From: Neglectibacter timonensis
GTDB taxonomy: Bacteria > Bacillota > Clostridia > Oscillospirales > Acutalibacteraceae
Length of the DNA stretch: 64,000 nt
NCBI RefSeq assembly: GCF_900048895.1
Contig: NZ_LT160640.1
Coordinates: 1,607,865 to 1,671,864 of the forward strand
Direction: 5' to 3'
The translations under genes and the position numbers were made by a program. Positions 50,166 through 59,100 of the stretch are shown piece after piece (within the stretch, counting starts at the first letter, position 1; every line of letters starts with the position of its first letter). The notes below the pieces were generated by a model. That model was not told where the DNA came from. It searched no databases and worked only from the letters and a program-made list of their open reading frames with translations.

Positions 50166-50939
50166 ATGGAAGAAAAAAAACAGTTTGGCCGCAGACGTCA
50201 GAGGCGCCGGCGGCGGAGCTGGCCGCTGCTTCTGCTGCCCGTTGTTTTAGTTCTATGCCTTGCAGCGGCTTATTGGATAAGCGGGTATACTTTCCCGCAA
50301 GAACCTGCCGTGGAATACCCCCTGCAGAAAATTCCTGTGACAGTGACAGGCGCGCCACAGGACGGCGAGCCTGCTGCTGAACCGGAGTCCGCTGCTATGC
50401 CATGGTATCTCACCTTGGTAAACCGCTGGAACCCGCTCCCGAAAACGTATGAGATCACTCTGGCGGAGATTCCGGGCGGGGAAAAAGTGGATGAACGGAT
50501 TTACGAGCCCCTGATGGAAATGCTGGAAGCGGCTAAAGAAGACAATTGGGATCAGCTGCCGATGGTAGTATCCGGCTATCGGACTTCAGAGAAACAAAAG
50601 AGCTTGTACAATGATAAAATCCGGGAATATCAAAAACAGGGGTATTCCGTGGAGGAGGCCGCAGAAATGGCAAAGGAATGGGTCGCTGCCCCTGGATACA
50701 GCGAGCATCAACTAGGCTTTGCGGTGGATATTAACGGCGCGACCTATGACCTCTATTTCTGGCTGCAGGAAAACAGTTATAAGTACGGCTTCATTTTTCG
50801 TTATCCAGGCAGCAAGACCGATATCACGGGCACTGCTGAGGAAGTCTGGCATTACCGCTATGTTGGAAAAGAAGCGGCGGCAGAGATTTACGAGCAGCAA
50901 ATCTGCCTGGAAGAGTATTTGGAACGCATAAAGGAATAA
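50166..50939 (+). CDS. vanY: VanY-like D,D-carboxypeptidase (M15B)
   Basis: A 257-residue membrane-anchored peptidase: a very basic N-terminus, one membrane helix (about 18-40), a linker, then an M15 domain with VVSGYRTSEKQKSLY, the zinc ligands His and Asp in SEHQLGFAVDI, and the catalytic Glu and last zinc His in EEVWHYRYVG. VanY-type enzymes remove the terminal D-Ala from pentapeptide stems, lowering glycopeptide binding. AAAGGAG lies 13 bases before the ATG. No vanH, vanA or vanX is present nearby. Confidence 0.9.
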   Translation: MEEKKQFGRRRQRRRRRSWPLLLLPVVLVLCLAAAYWISGYTFPQEPAVEYPLQKIPVTVTGAPQDGEPAAEPESAAMPWYLTLVNRWNPLPKTYEITLAEIPGGEKVDERIYEPLMEMLEAAKEDNWDQLPMVVSGYRTSEKQKSLYNDKIREYQKQGYSVEEAAEMAKEWVAAPGYSEHQLGFAVDINGATYDLYFWLQENSYKYGFIFRYPGSKTDITGTAEEVWHYRYVGKEAAAEIYEQQICLEEYLERIKE

Positions 50940-51109
50940 TTCCGGAAAAACGGGCGTCCCGCAGGGCGGCACTACAGCATAGCCTTTCCATAACAATCCG
51001 GCAATAGACGGTTCCTCTGTCTTCACAGCCGAAGTTCTGTAAAGTATTTCGGCTTTCCAGTTTTGCAAGTGAGGCAGTAAAACCGACGCAAAAGATCAGC
51101 AAATTTATG

Positions 51110-51146
51110 TTGACAAATTTTATAAACTTAATTATAATAAGTTTAT
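51110..51146 (+). promoter_or_regulatory. Consensus promoter overlapped by a 9-bp inverted repeat
   Basis: A perfect TTGACA (51110-51115), 17-bp spacer and perfect TATAAT (51133-51138). The inverted repeat ATAAACTTA (51122-51130) / TAAGTTTAT (51138-51146) straddles the -10. This suggests strong expression held down by a repressor, possibly the product of the gene just downstream. Confidence 0.85.
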
Positions 51147-51175
51147 ATTATTCCGAAACAAACTGAGGGAAGAAG

Positions 51176-51937
51176 ATGAAATTCTTAGAGGAACAGGACA
51201 TTGCCTGCCTGAAAGCGGGCTATTCCTTCGACGGGGAAAAAGAGGCTTTTGTCTGCCCGGTATGCGGGGAGAGCTTTGACGCGGAAGAGATTTTCTGCGT
51301 TGAGGGCCGCTACCTCACCGCCCGCAGAGCTGCCGCCCGCCACTGCGAGAACCGTCACGGCGGCCCGCTGGCCGCCCTGCTGGAAAGCGGGAGCAAATAT
51401 CTTGCCTTTACGGAAAACCAGCGGGAGCTGCTGGAGCTTTTCGCCTCCGGCCTTTCGGACGCCGCCGTGGCCAAACGGCTGGGTGTGACCGCCTCCACGG
51501 TGCGGCACCAGCGGTTTACCTTCCGGGAAAAATGCAAAACAGCCCGGATGACCCTGGCGGTTCTGGAGCTCGTTATGGAATTGGCAGAACAAAACAGAGA
51601 GAGCGCCGACGAGGCGCTGATTCCCGTACACGGAGGTGCAAAAATGTTGGACGAACGATATGAAATTACCGAAGCGGAGGAGAAAAAAATCCTCTCCGGC
51701 GTGTTCTCTTCCCTGGAACCGCTGAAGCTCAAGGTCTTCTCCGCCAAGGAGAAGAAAAAAGTGGTCATCCTGAAACGGATTGCCCAGGAATTCGAACCTG
51801 GGCGGAGATACACGGAGGGAGAAGTCAATGCCCTTCTGAAGGAAATCTACTTCGATTTTGCCACCCTGCGCCGCTATCTGGTAGAATACGGCTGGATCAG
51901 CCGGGAGAAGGACTGCAGCGCCTATTGGCTGAACTAG
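51176..51937 (+). CDS. DUF2087-domain transcriptional regulator
   Basis: A 253-residue protein in three parts: an N-terminal zinc-knuckle-like segment (CPVCGESF, then RHCENRH; about 27-62), a LuxR-type helix-turn-helix (TENQRELLELFASGLSDAAVAKRLGVTASTVRHQ; about 78-115) and a C-terminal DUF2087 domain (about 165-253; KEKKKVVILKRIAQEFEPGRRYTEGEVN, RRYLVEYGWISREK). The role is DNA binding; the signal is unknown. It starts 38 bases after a consensus promoter carrying a palindrome, consistent with autoregulation. Confidence 0.85.
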   Translation: MKFLEEQDIACLKAGYSFDGEKEAFVCPVCGESFDAEEIFCVEGRYLTARRAAARHCENRHGGPLAALLESGSKYLAFTENQRELLELFASGLSDAAVAKRLGVTASTVRHQRFTFREKCKTARMTLAVLELVMELAEQNRESADEALIPVHGGAKMLDERYEITEAEEKKILSGVFSSLEPLKLKVFSAKEKKKVVILKRIAQEFEPGRRYTEGEVNALLKEIYFDFATLRRYLVEYGWISREKDCSAYWLN

Positions 51938-51969
51938 CGCCGTTCCTCCCGGAAGCTTTCCGCAAAGCA

Positions 51970-52016
51970 CCGCCTCCTTCCCTTTCGCATAGCATAAAGG
52001 GAAGGAGGCGGTTTTT
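51970..52016 (+). terminator. Terminator whose 3' arm contains the next gene's ribosome-binding site
   Basis: A perfect 16-bp stem (51970-51985 with 51996-52011, 10-base loop) and TTTTT end immediately before the ATG at 52017. The 3' arm includes AAGGAGG (52002-52008), 8 bases from that ATG. The element can end the DUF2087 transcript and hide the ribosome-binding site of the LysM gene in any read-through RNA. Confidence 0.85.
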
Positions 52017-52856
52017 ATGGCGATTCATGTGGTGAGCCCGGGGGATACGGTGTGGAGCATTGCCCGGCAGTATGGGGTGTCTCCCCAGCGCATTCTCAGC
52101 GATAACGGGATTCTGAATCCTCAGGCCCTGCCCTCCGGCCAGGCTCTGCTCATTCTGATTCCCAGCGTGCTGTATACGGTGCGTCCCGGAGACACCTTAT
52201 CCTCCATATCCAGCAAATTTGCCATTCCCCAGCTCACGCTGCTGCAAAACAATCCCAGCCTGATCAATTCCCCCTACCTGCAGGTCGGACAGACGATTGT
52301 GATCGCCTTTGAAGAGGAAAAGCAGCGGCGGATCACCGTAAACGGCTACGCCTATCCCTACATCCGGGAGGATATCCTGCGCCGCGCCCTCCCCTACCTC
52401 ACCTATCTCACCATATTCGGCTACGGCTTCACGCCGGACGGTGCTCTGATTCCCATCAACGACGAGCCTCTCATCCGCATGGCCTACGAATACCGTACAG
52501 CGCCGGTGATGCTGCTCTCCTCCGTCACAGAGGATGGGAATTTCAGCGGGGAACGGGCCAGCCTCCTCTTTCAGAACCAGGCCCTTCAGGAAACGGTGAT
52601 GGACAATATTCTTGCCTTGATGCACAAAAAAGGCTATGTGGGCCTGGATGTCGATTTTGAATATGTGGAGCAGAAGGACGCAACCGCTTTTCTGGGTTTT
52701 CTGGAATACACAGCCTCACGCCTGCATGCGGAAGGCTTCTTCCTCCACACGGACCTGGCGCCCAAAACCTCGGCGGCCCAGGCGGGGCTTCTCTACGAAG
52801 CCCACAACTATGGGGAAATTGGCAGAATATCCGACACGGTGCTGCTTATGACCTAG
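52017..52856 (+). pseudogene. LysM-GH18 spore-germination-type hydrolase, C-terminally truncated
   Basis: Two LysM domains (VVSPGDTVWSIARQYGVSP; YTVRPGDTLSSISSKFAIP) are followed by a GH18 domain of the YaaH/SleL type, with the catalytic LDVDFEY near residue 210. The frame stops at 279 residues in VLLMT, where family members read LLMTYEWG. The triplet after the stop codes GAA TGG (Glu-Trp), as in the family, but sequence beyond that shows no GH18 similarity. Roughly 140 C-terminal residues are thus missing. It may be inactive; a short product could still bind peptidoglycan. Confidence 0.75.
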
Positions 52857-53009
52857 GAATGGCAGTCGCTAGCACACTGGCTGAAACCATTGTACAGCAA
52901 GGCCTTTAGGCCGAAAAGGGCCACCCTGTTTGGGATGGCTTTTGGTCTCCTAGAAAAAACACGGCAGGACGCATTTCCTGCAAAAACAACTCCCATCGTG
53001 GACCAAATA

Positions 53010-53057
53010 AAAAACCGGCCCTGCGCTTCCCGGATAGGAAAGCGCAGGGCCGGTTTT
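53010..53057. terminator. Bidirectional terminator before the Agr-type system
   Basis: A stem of about 20 bp (53010-53030 with 53037-53057, one bulge) is flanked by A5 and T5. It lies 44 bases past the kinase stop on the minus strand and can serve both directions. The preceding 52857-53009 contains only the decayed tail of the GH18 gene. Confidence 0.88.
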
Positions 53058-53100
53058 TCTGATCCATCGAATTTCCGAAGACAACTCGGTTTGCATCCAT

Positions 53101-54960
53101 TTACAGGATCAGCTGTATCCTGAACCAGCCGTCCTTTTGTTCGTAGGAGCAGACAGCGCCGTGCTTTTCGCAGAAAGCGGCGATGGAGCGTGTGCCCATT
53201 CCGTGGCCACGGCGTCCAGTCACGGGCAGGCCGTTCTGGTCCAGCCGGACTTCTCCCACACAGGTATTCGCCACCTCAAACATAAGCCGGGGACGGTTGA
53301 TACACTTGCAGACGATTTTCCGTTCCCCTTCCGGAAGCTCCGCACAGGCGTGGATGGCGTTCTCCAAAGCGTTGGCAAACACGGTGGACAGCTCCACGGC
53401 ATCCACGGGCAGCTTATCCGGGACAGCGAGGCTGGCCTCCACCTGAATCCCCTGCTGCTGCGCCTGACTGAAGTAGGAGGAAAAAATAGCGTCCAGCACG
53501 GAGTTTTGGCACCAACGCACCGGCTTCAGCTCGTCCAGGCGGGCCTGGGACGCGCTGATGTAGGCAAGGGCCTCATCGCTTTCTCCCTTTTTTACCATTG
53601 CGGCCACTGCCTGCAGCTTGTGCCGCAGATCATGGCGCTCAATGCGGATGGCCTCGTCGGCGGAGTGGGCTGCTTCCAACCGGCCCTGCAGGGCGGATAC
53701 CTGCAGGGTGAGCATGTCCGCCTGAACCCGGCTTTCCGCCATCTGATGGATCGCATCGCCCACGCTCATCCCGGCGCACAGCACGAACAGCGCCACGCCG
53801 CACCAGTAGAGGGGCAGAGTGGGCAGGCCGCGAACCGCCTGTTCCAGCACCACGACTACCTGGGCGGCAAGCCCACGGGAAACCAGGCAGGCCGCGGCCA
53901 GCGCCGCGACAAGCGCTCCCAGCCCCAGAAAAAATACCCGGAATCCCCGGTTCCCGCTCCGGGCCTCCAATGCGGCGTACACCAGCGCCGCAGCGATGGA
54001 GAGATAGAGCGCCTGGGCGCACAGCGTATAAAAGGGGGCGAGCAGGGACAGCCCCAGCGCATAGAACAGCGGCGGAGCCAATGCCACGACGGCAGGGATC
54101 AGGATCAGGGCTGCCCGCAATTTCCTGCGGCCCAGCTCCATCCGGCACAGCAGGTAGCAGAGGGGCAATGCCACAAAAAGAGGTGGAACCAGCGCCGACG
54201 CGGGGATATCCAGCGCGGAGTGATACTTCAGCTGCAGGCCGTATTCCCAAAGCTGATAGAACGCCTGCAGCGCAGCCGCCAGCGTCAGCAGGAGCATAGG
54301 CCAGTCCCAATTGCCTTGAACCCCGCTGTAGAGAAACAGGCCCAGTAACAAAAGAGCGGCTGTCATGTAGGCCGCGGCGGGCATTCCCAGCCGGTTTGCC
54401 GTGGCGGCGGTGCTGGCAATCTCCACCGCCCGGCTGGATAGGATTACCCTCGGCGTCCCGTAGGAATCTGCGTCCCGTTCAAAGGCCAGCGTAAGCATTT
54501 TGTCGCCGTAGCCGGGGGGCAGGGTGAGCCGGGGGACCTCTCCGGCAGCCGGAACCTCATAGCCCGCGGGCAGCTCCACACACTCCGCCCTGTCCCCGGA
54601 GCCGGGGGCCGTGGTGTAGAGCAGTTCCCCATCCAGAAACACGCTGACCGGCCCATCCAGTTCCAGCGTGGTATAACCGCTTTCTTCATAGGCCGGGTCC
54701 AGCACCCGGGAGAGGTAGACCGTGCCGGTCGTCTCCGCCGCCTCTTTTGGGGCGAGCGCCACGCGCCCGCCCGCGTCGTCCAGCCGGTAGATATCCCATC
54801 CCCCGGCGTCGGCAAACGTTGGGGTGAGGAACAGCTCTTCCTCGTCCGTCACCGTATAGGAGTGGAACAGTGCCAGCGCCGCCACTGCCAGGGCCAGATA
54901 ACAAAGTGCCGGTATCCACGCCGGGACGCGCCCGGTTTTCTTTGATTGCCTGTTCAGCAC
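53101..54960 (-). CDS. AgrC/GHKL-type sensor kinase with extracellular and multi-TM sensor
   Basis: A 619-residue kinase: one N-terminal membrane helix, an extracellular beta-rich domain (about 40-190; VYLSRVLDP, VSVFLDGELLYTT), seven to eight membrane helices (about 205-415), a coiled coil, then H-box RHDLRHKLQAVAAMV and a GHKL ATPase domain (NALENAIHACAEL; GHGMGTRSIAAFC). The layout resembles 7TM-DISM receptors joined to an AgrC-type kinase. Start is GTG at 54960, overlapping the response regulator by 7 bases after AGGGAGG. The ligand is unknown; no AgrB or AgrD is encoded nearby. Confidence 0.86.
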   Translation of the reverse strand: MLNRQSKKTGRVPAWIPALCYLALAVAALALFHSYTVTDEEELFLTPTFADAGGWDIYRLDDAGGRVALAPKEAAETTGTVYLSRVLDPAYEESGYTTLELDGPVSVFLDGELLYTTAPGSGDRAECVELPAGYEVPAAGEVPRLTLPPGYGDKMLTLAFERDADSYGTPRVILSSRAVEIASTAATANRLGMPAAAYMTAALLLLGLFLYSGVQGNWDWPMLLLTLAAALQAFYQLWEYGLQLKYHSALDIPASALVPPLFVALPLCYLLCRMELGRRKLRAALILIPAVVALAPPLFYALGLSLLAPFYTLCAQALYLSIAAALVYAALEARSGNRGFRVFFLGLGALVAALAAACLVSRGLAAQVVVVLEQAVRGLPTLPLYWCGVALFVLCAGMSVGDAIHQMAESRVQADMLTLQVSALQGRLEAAHSADEAIRIERHDLRHKLQAVAAMVKKGESDEALAYISASQARLDELKPVRWCQNSVLDAIFSSYFSQAQQQGIQVEASLAVPDKLPVDAVELSTVFANALENAIHACAELPEGERKIVCKCINRPRLMFEVANTCVGEVRLDQNGLPVTGRRGHGMGTRSIAAFCEKHGAVCSYEQKDGWFRIQLIL

Positions 54961-55700
54961 GGCCCACCGCCTCCCTTCAGCCAATATTCCCCCCACTGCT
55001 TTTTCACCTGGGTGACAAGCCTGCGGGGCAGCGGGATGCTGAAATGATTCCCCACCGTCAATTCCCCCTTGTCCACAGCGGTTACATAGTGGAGATTGAC
55101 CGCGAAACTGGAGCCGCACAGGACAAACCGGGCGTCCTCCAGCAGCGGGGCGATTTCCGCCTGAAACGGGCCGTGAAGGGTCATGGTGTCCACCGTCTCC
55201 CCGCCGGTGAGATGGTATCGCGCCAAACGCCCCGCCAGTTCCACATAGAGGATTTCGTCCAACGGCGCCAGCCGCACACCGCTTTTGGTCTTGATTGGCA
55301 TAGAGACGGCGCGGCGCTTTTCCAAAAGCGCCGCCGCCCGGTCCAACACCTCAAACAGCTGGAACCGGTCCACTGGTTTCAAAATGTAATAGAATGCCTG
55401 GGCCAGATAGGAATCCACCGCGTAATCCGGCGACGTGGTGAGATAAATGATGGGCGCGTCGCTCCCCAGCTCCCGCAGCTTGACGCCCACGTCGATACCG
55501 GACAGCTCCGGCATGATGACGTCCAGCACATAGAGGTCAAAGCCCCCTTCCGCCTCCGCCTGTTCCAGCAGTTCCTCCCCGGAGGAAACCACGGTGAGCC
55601 GGGCGGCGAGGCTGGGGCGCTGTTCCATATATTCCCGGAGCAGTCCGCCCGTCAAGCTGCGCTGCCCCGGCTCGTCGTCACAAAGAGCGATTTTCAACAT
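54954..55700 (-). CDS. LytTR-family response regulator (AgrA/LytR type)
   Basis: A 248-residue regulator: receiver domain (1-125) with CDDE acidic pocket, Asp in LYVLDVIMPELSG (near 59) and Lys in YYILKPVD, followed by a LytTR DNA-binding domain (about 140-240; APLDEILYVELAG, FVLCGSSFAVNLHYVTAVDKG). It pairs with the overlapping sensor kinase. It is divergent from the small Cys-rich gene and the giant repeat protein, which are plausible targets. Confidence 0.92.
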   Translation of the reverse strand: MLKIALCDDEPGQRSLTGGLLREYMEQRPSLAARLTVVSSGEELLEQAEAEGGFDLYVLDVIMPELSGIDVGVKLRELGSDAPIIYLTTSPDYAVDSYLAQAFYYILKPVDRFQLFEVLDRAAALLEKRRAVSMPIKTKSGVRLAPLDEILYVELAGRLARYHLTGGETVDTMTLHGPFQAEIAPLLEDARFVLCGSSFAVNLHYVTAVDKGELTVGNHFSIPLPRRLVTQVKKQWGEYWLKGGGGPC

Positions 55701-55809
55701 GATAGGTTCCCCTTGTCAAGCGACTTTTTCCCCAGGACGTGCAAATTTCGCACAAAACCATACCAAATTTACACTTTGCCCCACAAGCCGGCTTTTTTTC
55801 ATTAGAATA

Positions 55810-55839
55810 ACAGTAGCAAAAGACCGGGGGGTCTGTCAA
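55810..55839 (-). promoter_or_regulatory. Promoter of the Agr-type two-component system
   Basis: On the minus strand TTGACA (55834-55839) and TACTGT (55810-55815) are 18 bp apart. The spacer contains the dyad AGACC-N4-GGTCT (55821-55834), a possible operator. Confidence 0.5.
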
Positions 55840-55865
55840 GGCCTCCTGCAATAAGAGGATCGATT

Positions 55866-55914
55866 CAGTTGAGGGGCATGCCCCTCAACTGTTTCCGGGG
55901 GTTCCCCCGGAAAC
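55866..55914 (+). repeat. Two abutting perfect hairpins in the leader of the surface-protein genes
   Basis: A perfect 26-bp palindrome (55866-55891, half-site CAGTTGAGGGGCA) is followed directly by a perfect 11-bp stem with a 2-base loop (55891-55901 with 55904-55914). There is no T-tract. They sit about 15 bases before the AGGAGGAGGAG ribosome-binding site of the 76-residue gene. mRNA stabilisation, translational control or a protein-binding site are possible. Confidence 0.6.
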
Positions 55915-55944
55915 AGGAAACCTGTTAGGAGGAGGAGATGGGCA

Positions 55945-56175
55945 ATGGGCACAGAGTTGGGAATCAACCGCCGCGCCGAAGACCGTCCGCTGAAGGAACC
56001 GCGGGTGGGCGGGAGCGTGTGGCCGCGCCAACGCTGTCCGGCGTTCACGCCCCGTGCCGCCGTACTGCCGGTGGAAAAGGAATGCTGGTACTGTAAATTT
56101 GCAGATTTTCATTTGAAGGAGCGGATCCCTCTGGATGTGGGCATCTGCTGCTGGCCGAACAAACAAATGGACTGA
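55945..56175 (+). CDS. Small Cys-rich hypothetical protein
   Basis: A 76-residue protein that I cannot assign to a named family. The first half is basic and Arg/Pro-rich; the second has CWYCKFADFH and, after a short gap, LDVGICCWPNKQMD. The CxxC plus CC arrangement suggests a small zinc or iron-sulfur fold. Good ribosome-binding site (AGGAGGAGGAG), and the gene lies 19 bases before the giant repeat protein, so the two are cotranscribed. No signal peptide, so it is probably cytoplasmic. A competing ATG at 55938 is in another frame without a sensible product. Confidence 0.7.
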   Translation: MGTELGINRRAEDRPLKEPRVGGSVWPRQRCPAFTPRAAVLPVEKECWYCKFADFHLKERIPLDVGICCWPNKQMD

Positions 56176-56194
56176 GGACTGGGAGGATTTGACC

Positions 56195-59100
56195 ATGCGA
56201 AAAGAAACCGTACACTACAAAAGGAGCTCTCGCGCCGGACGGAAAGCCTTGGCGCTCCTACTCTCCTGCCTGATGGCGTTTGCTGCGCTGCCCACGCCCG
56301 CGCTGGCGGCGACAGAGGACGGCGGCGCGTCCGCTGCGCAGAATACGACCTCCTTCGGCGAATCGCTGGAGGATAACACCCTGTCCGGCACGCCGGAGAT
56401 CGGCGGTCTGCCGGGCGAAACGGATGACGAGCCGATAGACGCCCCCGCGCCCACGGTGGAGGGAGACTGCATCTTCGCCAACGGCCTCGCCCTTACCATT
56501 GCGGAGGGCGAGCGCCCCGGCACGTCCGCCGTTACCTACGGCGAAGAAAATACGCCGTTTCTCATCGACGGCGAAGCCTCCCTTGACCTTTCGGGCTTCA
56601 CCGTCTACGGCGGAGGCAATGATACGCCCGTGGACGGCGACACCGCCATCACGATGACCGGCGGCACGGTCAAGTCCATCTACGGCGGCGGCAGCGGCGA
56701 AAACGGCACGGTCGGCGGCACAGTCCGCGTCACCGTGGGCGGCGTCGCCAAAATCGGGGCCGCGTCGCCCGAAAGCGGCGTCTATCTCAACGGAACCGGC
56801 GTCACAAACGGCGTGGACGCGCTCGCCTACGGCCCCGCGCTGACGGACGGCGCGGCGGTGTACGTGGTCCTCCCGACGGATGCCGACAGGGCCGCTTTTT
56901 CGGTGGACAGCGCCTATGTGCACCTCTCCGGCGAAGCCCCGGTGACAAACGAAATCAGGCCCTATAGCGATAATACGCTTCCCGCGCAGAACGGCGGCGA
57001 CATCGCAAATGCCACGTCTTTAGCGTCGAATACAAGCTACACCGTTTCCACGGCCGCGGGTTTGCAAAAGCTGGCGGAATTGGTAAACGCGGACGGGAAC
57101 ACCCATAACGGCTACACCATCACAATGACGCAGGATATCGACTGCGCTGGCGCAACCATGACGCCCATCGGCGGCAAATTGCCAACCGATGAAACGTATG
57201 ATTCGTCTGCAGAGCCCCCGGCCCCCGCGTTTTCGGGCACCTTTGACGGTGGTAATCATACGATTTCCAATCTGACCATTGAGGATACCGACCAATATTA
57301 TCTTGGAACCGGGCTGTTCGGCTACGTGTCTTATGGCACTGTGAAAAATCTGAATGTCTCCGGCACATTTAACGGAAACAACCAGGTCAGCGTCATCGTT
57401 GGCGCATGCGACCACGGCACGGTGACTGGCTGCAAAGCCTCCGGCTCGGTCGACGGCAGTTGGTCTGTCGGCGGCGTCGTTGGCAAAGCCATAGGCGGCA
57501 CGATAGAAGAATGCGGCAGTGATGTCACAGTCGACGGCACGCACTGGATCGGCGGCATTGTGGGCTACGCTGAAGGCACTACCGGCAGCGTGGACCTCAC
57601 CATAAGCGGCTGTAATTTCAGTGGCTCCATCAATAAGCTTGACGAGGCTGAACCCGCATCCGGCTACAGCAGCAACATCTATTATGTTGGCGGCATCGTG
57701 GGAAGCGCCAATTACTGCGCGATGACGGGCTGCACAAGCACCGGCACAGTCGCAGGTATGAGCAACATTGGCGGCATTGCGGGCAGCGCGAGTGATTCCA
57801 CCATCACCGGCTGCCGTTTTGGGGACGAAATAACGTCCCGAAGCGGTGCTTCCGCCGCCGTCACCGGCGAGTACAGTATCGGCGGCATCGTCGGCGGCGC
57901 AATGGACAGCGTGGTAAGCGGCTGCAAAAGCGCCGGCACGGTCACCGGCAACGTGCAAGTCGGCGGCATCGTGGGGTTCAACTCTCGCATCCGCTCCACG
58001 CCGGAGCCCGTTTTGCTGACGAATGAGTCGCTCGCCCCCGCCACGGTGGCAAACTGCGAAAGCGCCTGCACAGTCTCCGGCTGTGCATCCGTCGGCGGCA
58101 TTGTGGGTATCGCTCTGATAAGCAGCGGTGAAAACAGCCTTTCCTCCAACGGCGCGCCCACCGAAGAAACCGCCGTCGGCCCCGTTATCATCGGCTGCAC
58201 CTTTACGGGCACGGTCGGGGTTGCCGAACTTGAATCTAATGTCAGCATCCAATATTTCGGCGGCATCGCGGGCCTCGCAGAAAACAGCACAGTGAGCGGC
58301 TGCAAAAGCACCGGCGCAGTCATCGGCAGCTCGTATGTCAGCGGCATCGTCGGGCGGGCAGAAAACAGCGCGATCAGCGGCTGCGAAAGCACCGGCGCAG
58401 TCACCGGCAGCTCGTATGTCGGCGGCATCGTAGGGTACAGCATTTTTTACGATATGAGTATCAATTCGCTGAACAACGATCTGACCTCTCCCGTCCCCGG
58501 CACGGTGACGAACTGCGAAAGCGGCTGTACGGTCACCGGATACAAGGGTGTCGGCGGCATCGCGGGGCAATTCGTCTGCGAAGGCGACGGCAACTACCCG
58601 GAACTCACCATATCCGGCTGCACCTTTAAGGGCGAAGTGATCGCCGACGCTTCCAAACAGCCTGCGCCTGCCAGCGAGTACGCTTACAGCAGCACCCCGG
58701 AAAATTTCGGCGGCATCGTGGGATGTATCGGCGTCGGCGCGGTGGAAAACTGCAAAAACGAAGGCAAGGTCAGTTGCATTGCCACCGACGAGGACGGCAA
58801 CAAGAGCGGCGCGCAATTTGTCGGCGGCATCGCGGGACAAGCCGTTAGCTGCATGGTGATCGGCTGCACCAACTCCGGCGCGGTCTCCGGCGTGCAACCT
58901 GTCGGCGGCATTGTGGGCGAAAACGCGGATGGCAGTTCTTATAGCCTTTCGCAGAATTACGCCCCCGCCACGGTCCAAAACTGCGTAAACACCGGCAATG
59001 TCACCGGCGTGGCCAGTGTGGGCGGCGTCGTGGGAGATAATTTTTACGGCACGGTGACGAGCTGCTTCTCCACCGGCACGGTTCAATGGGAAGGCTCTTC

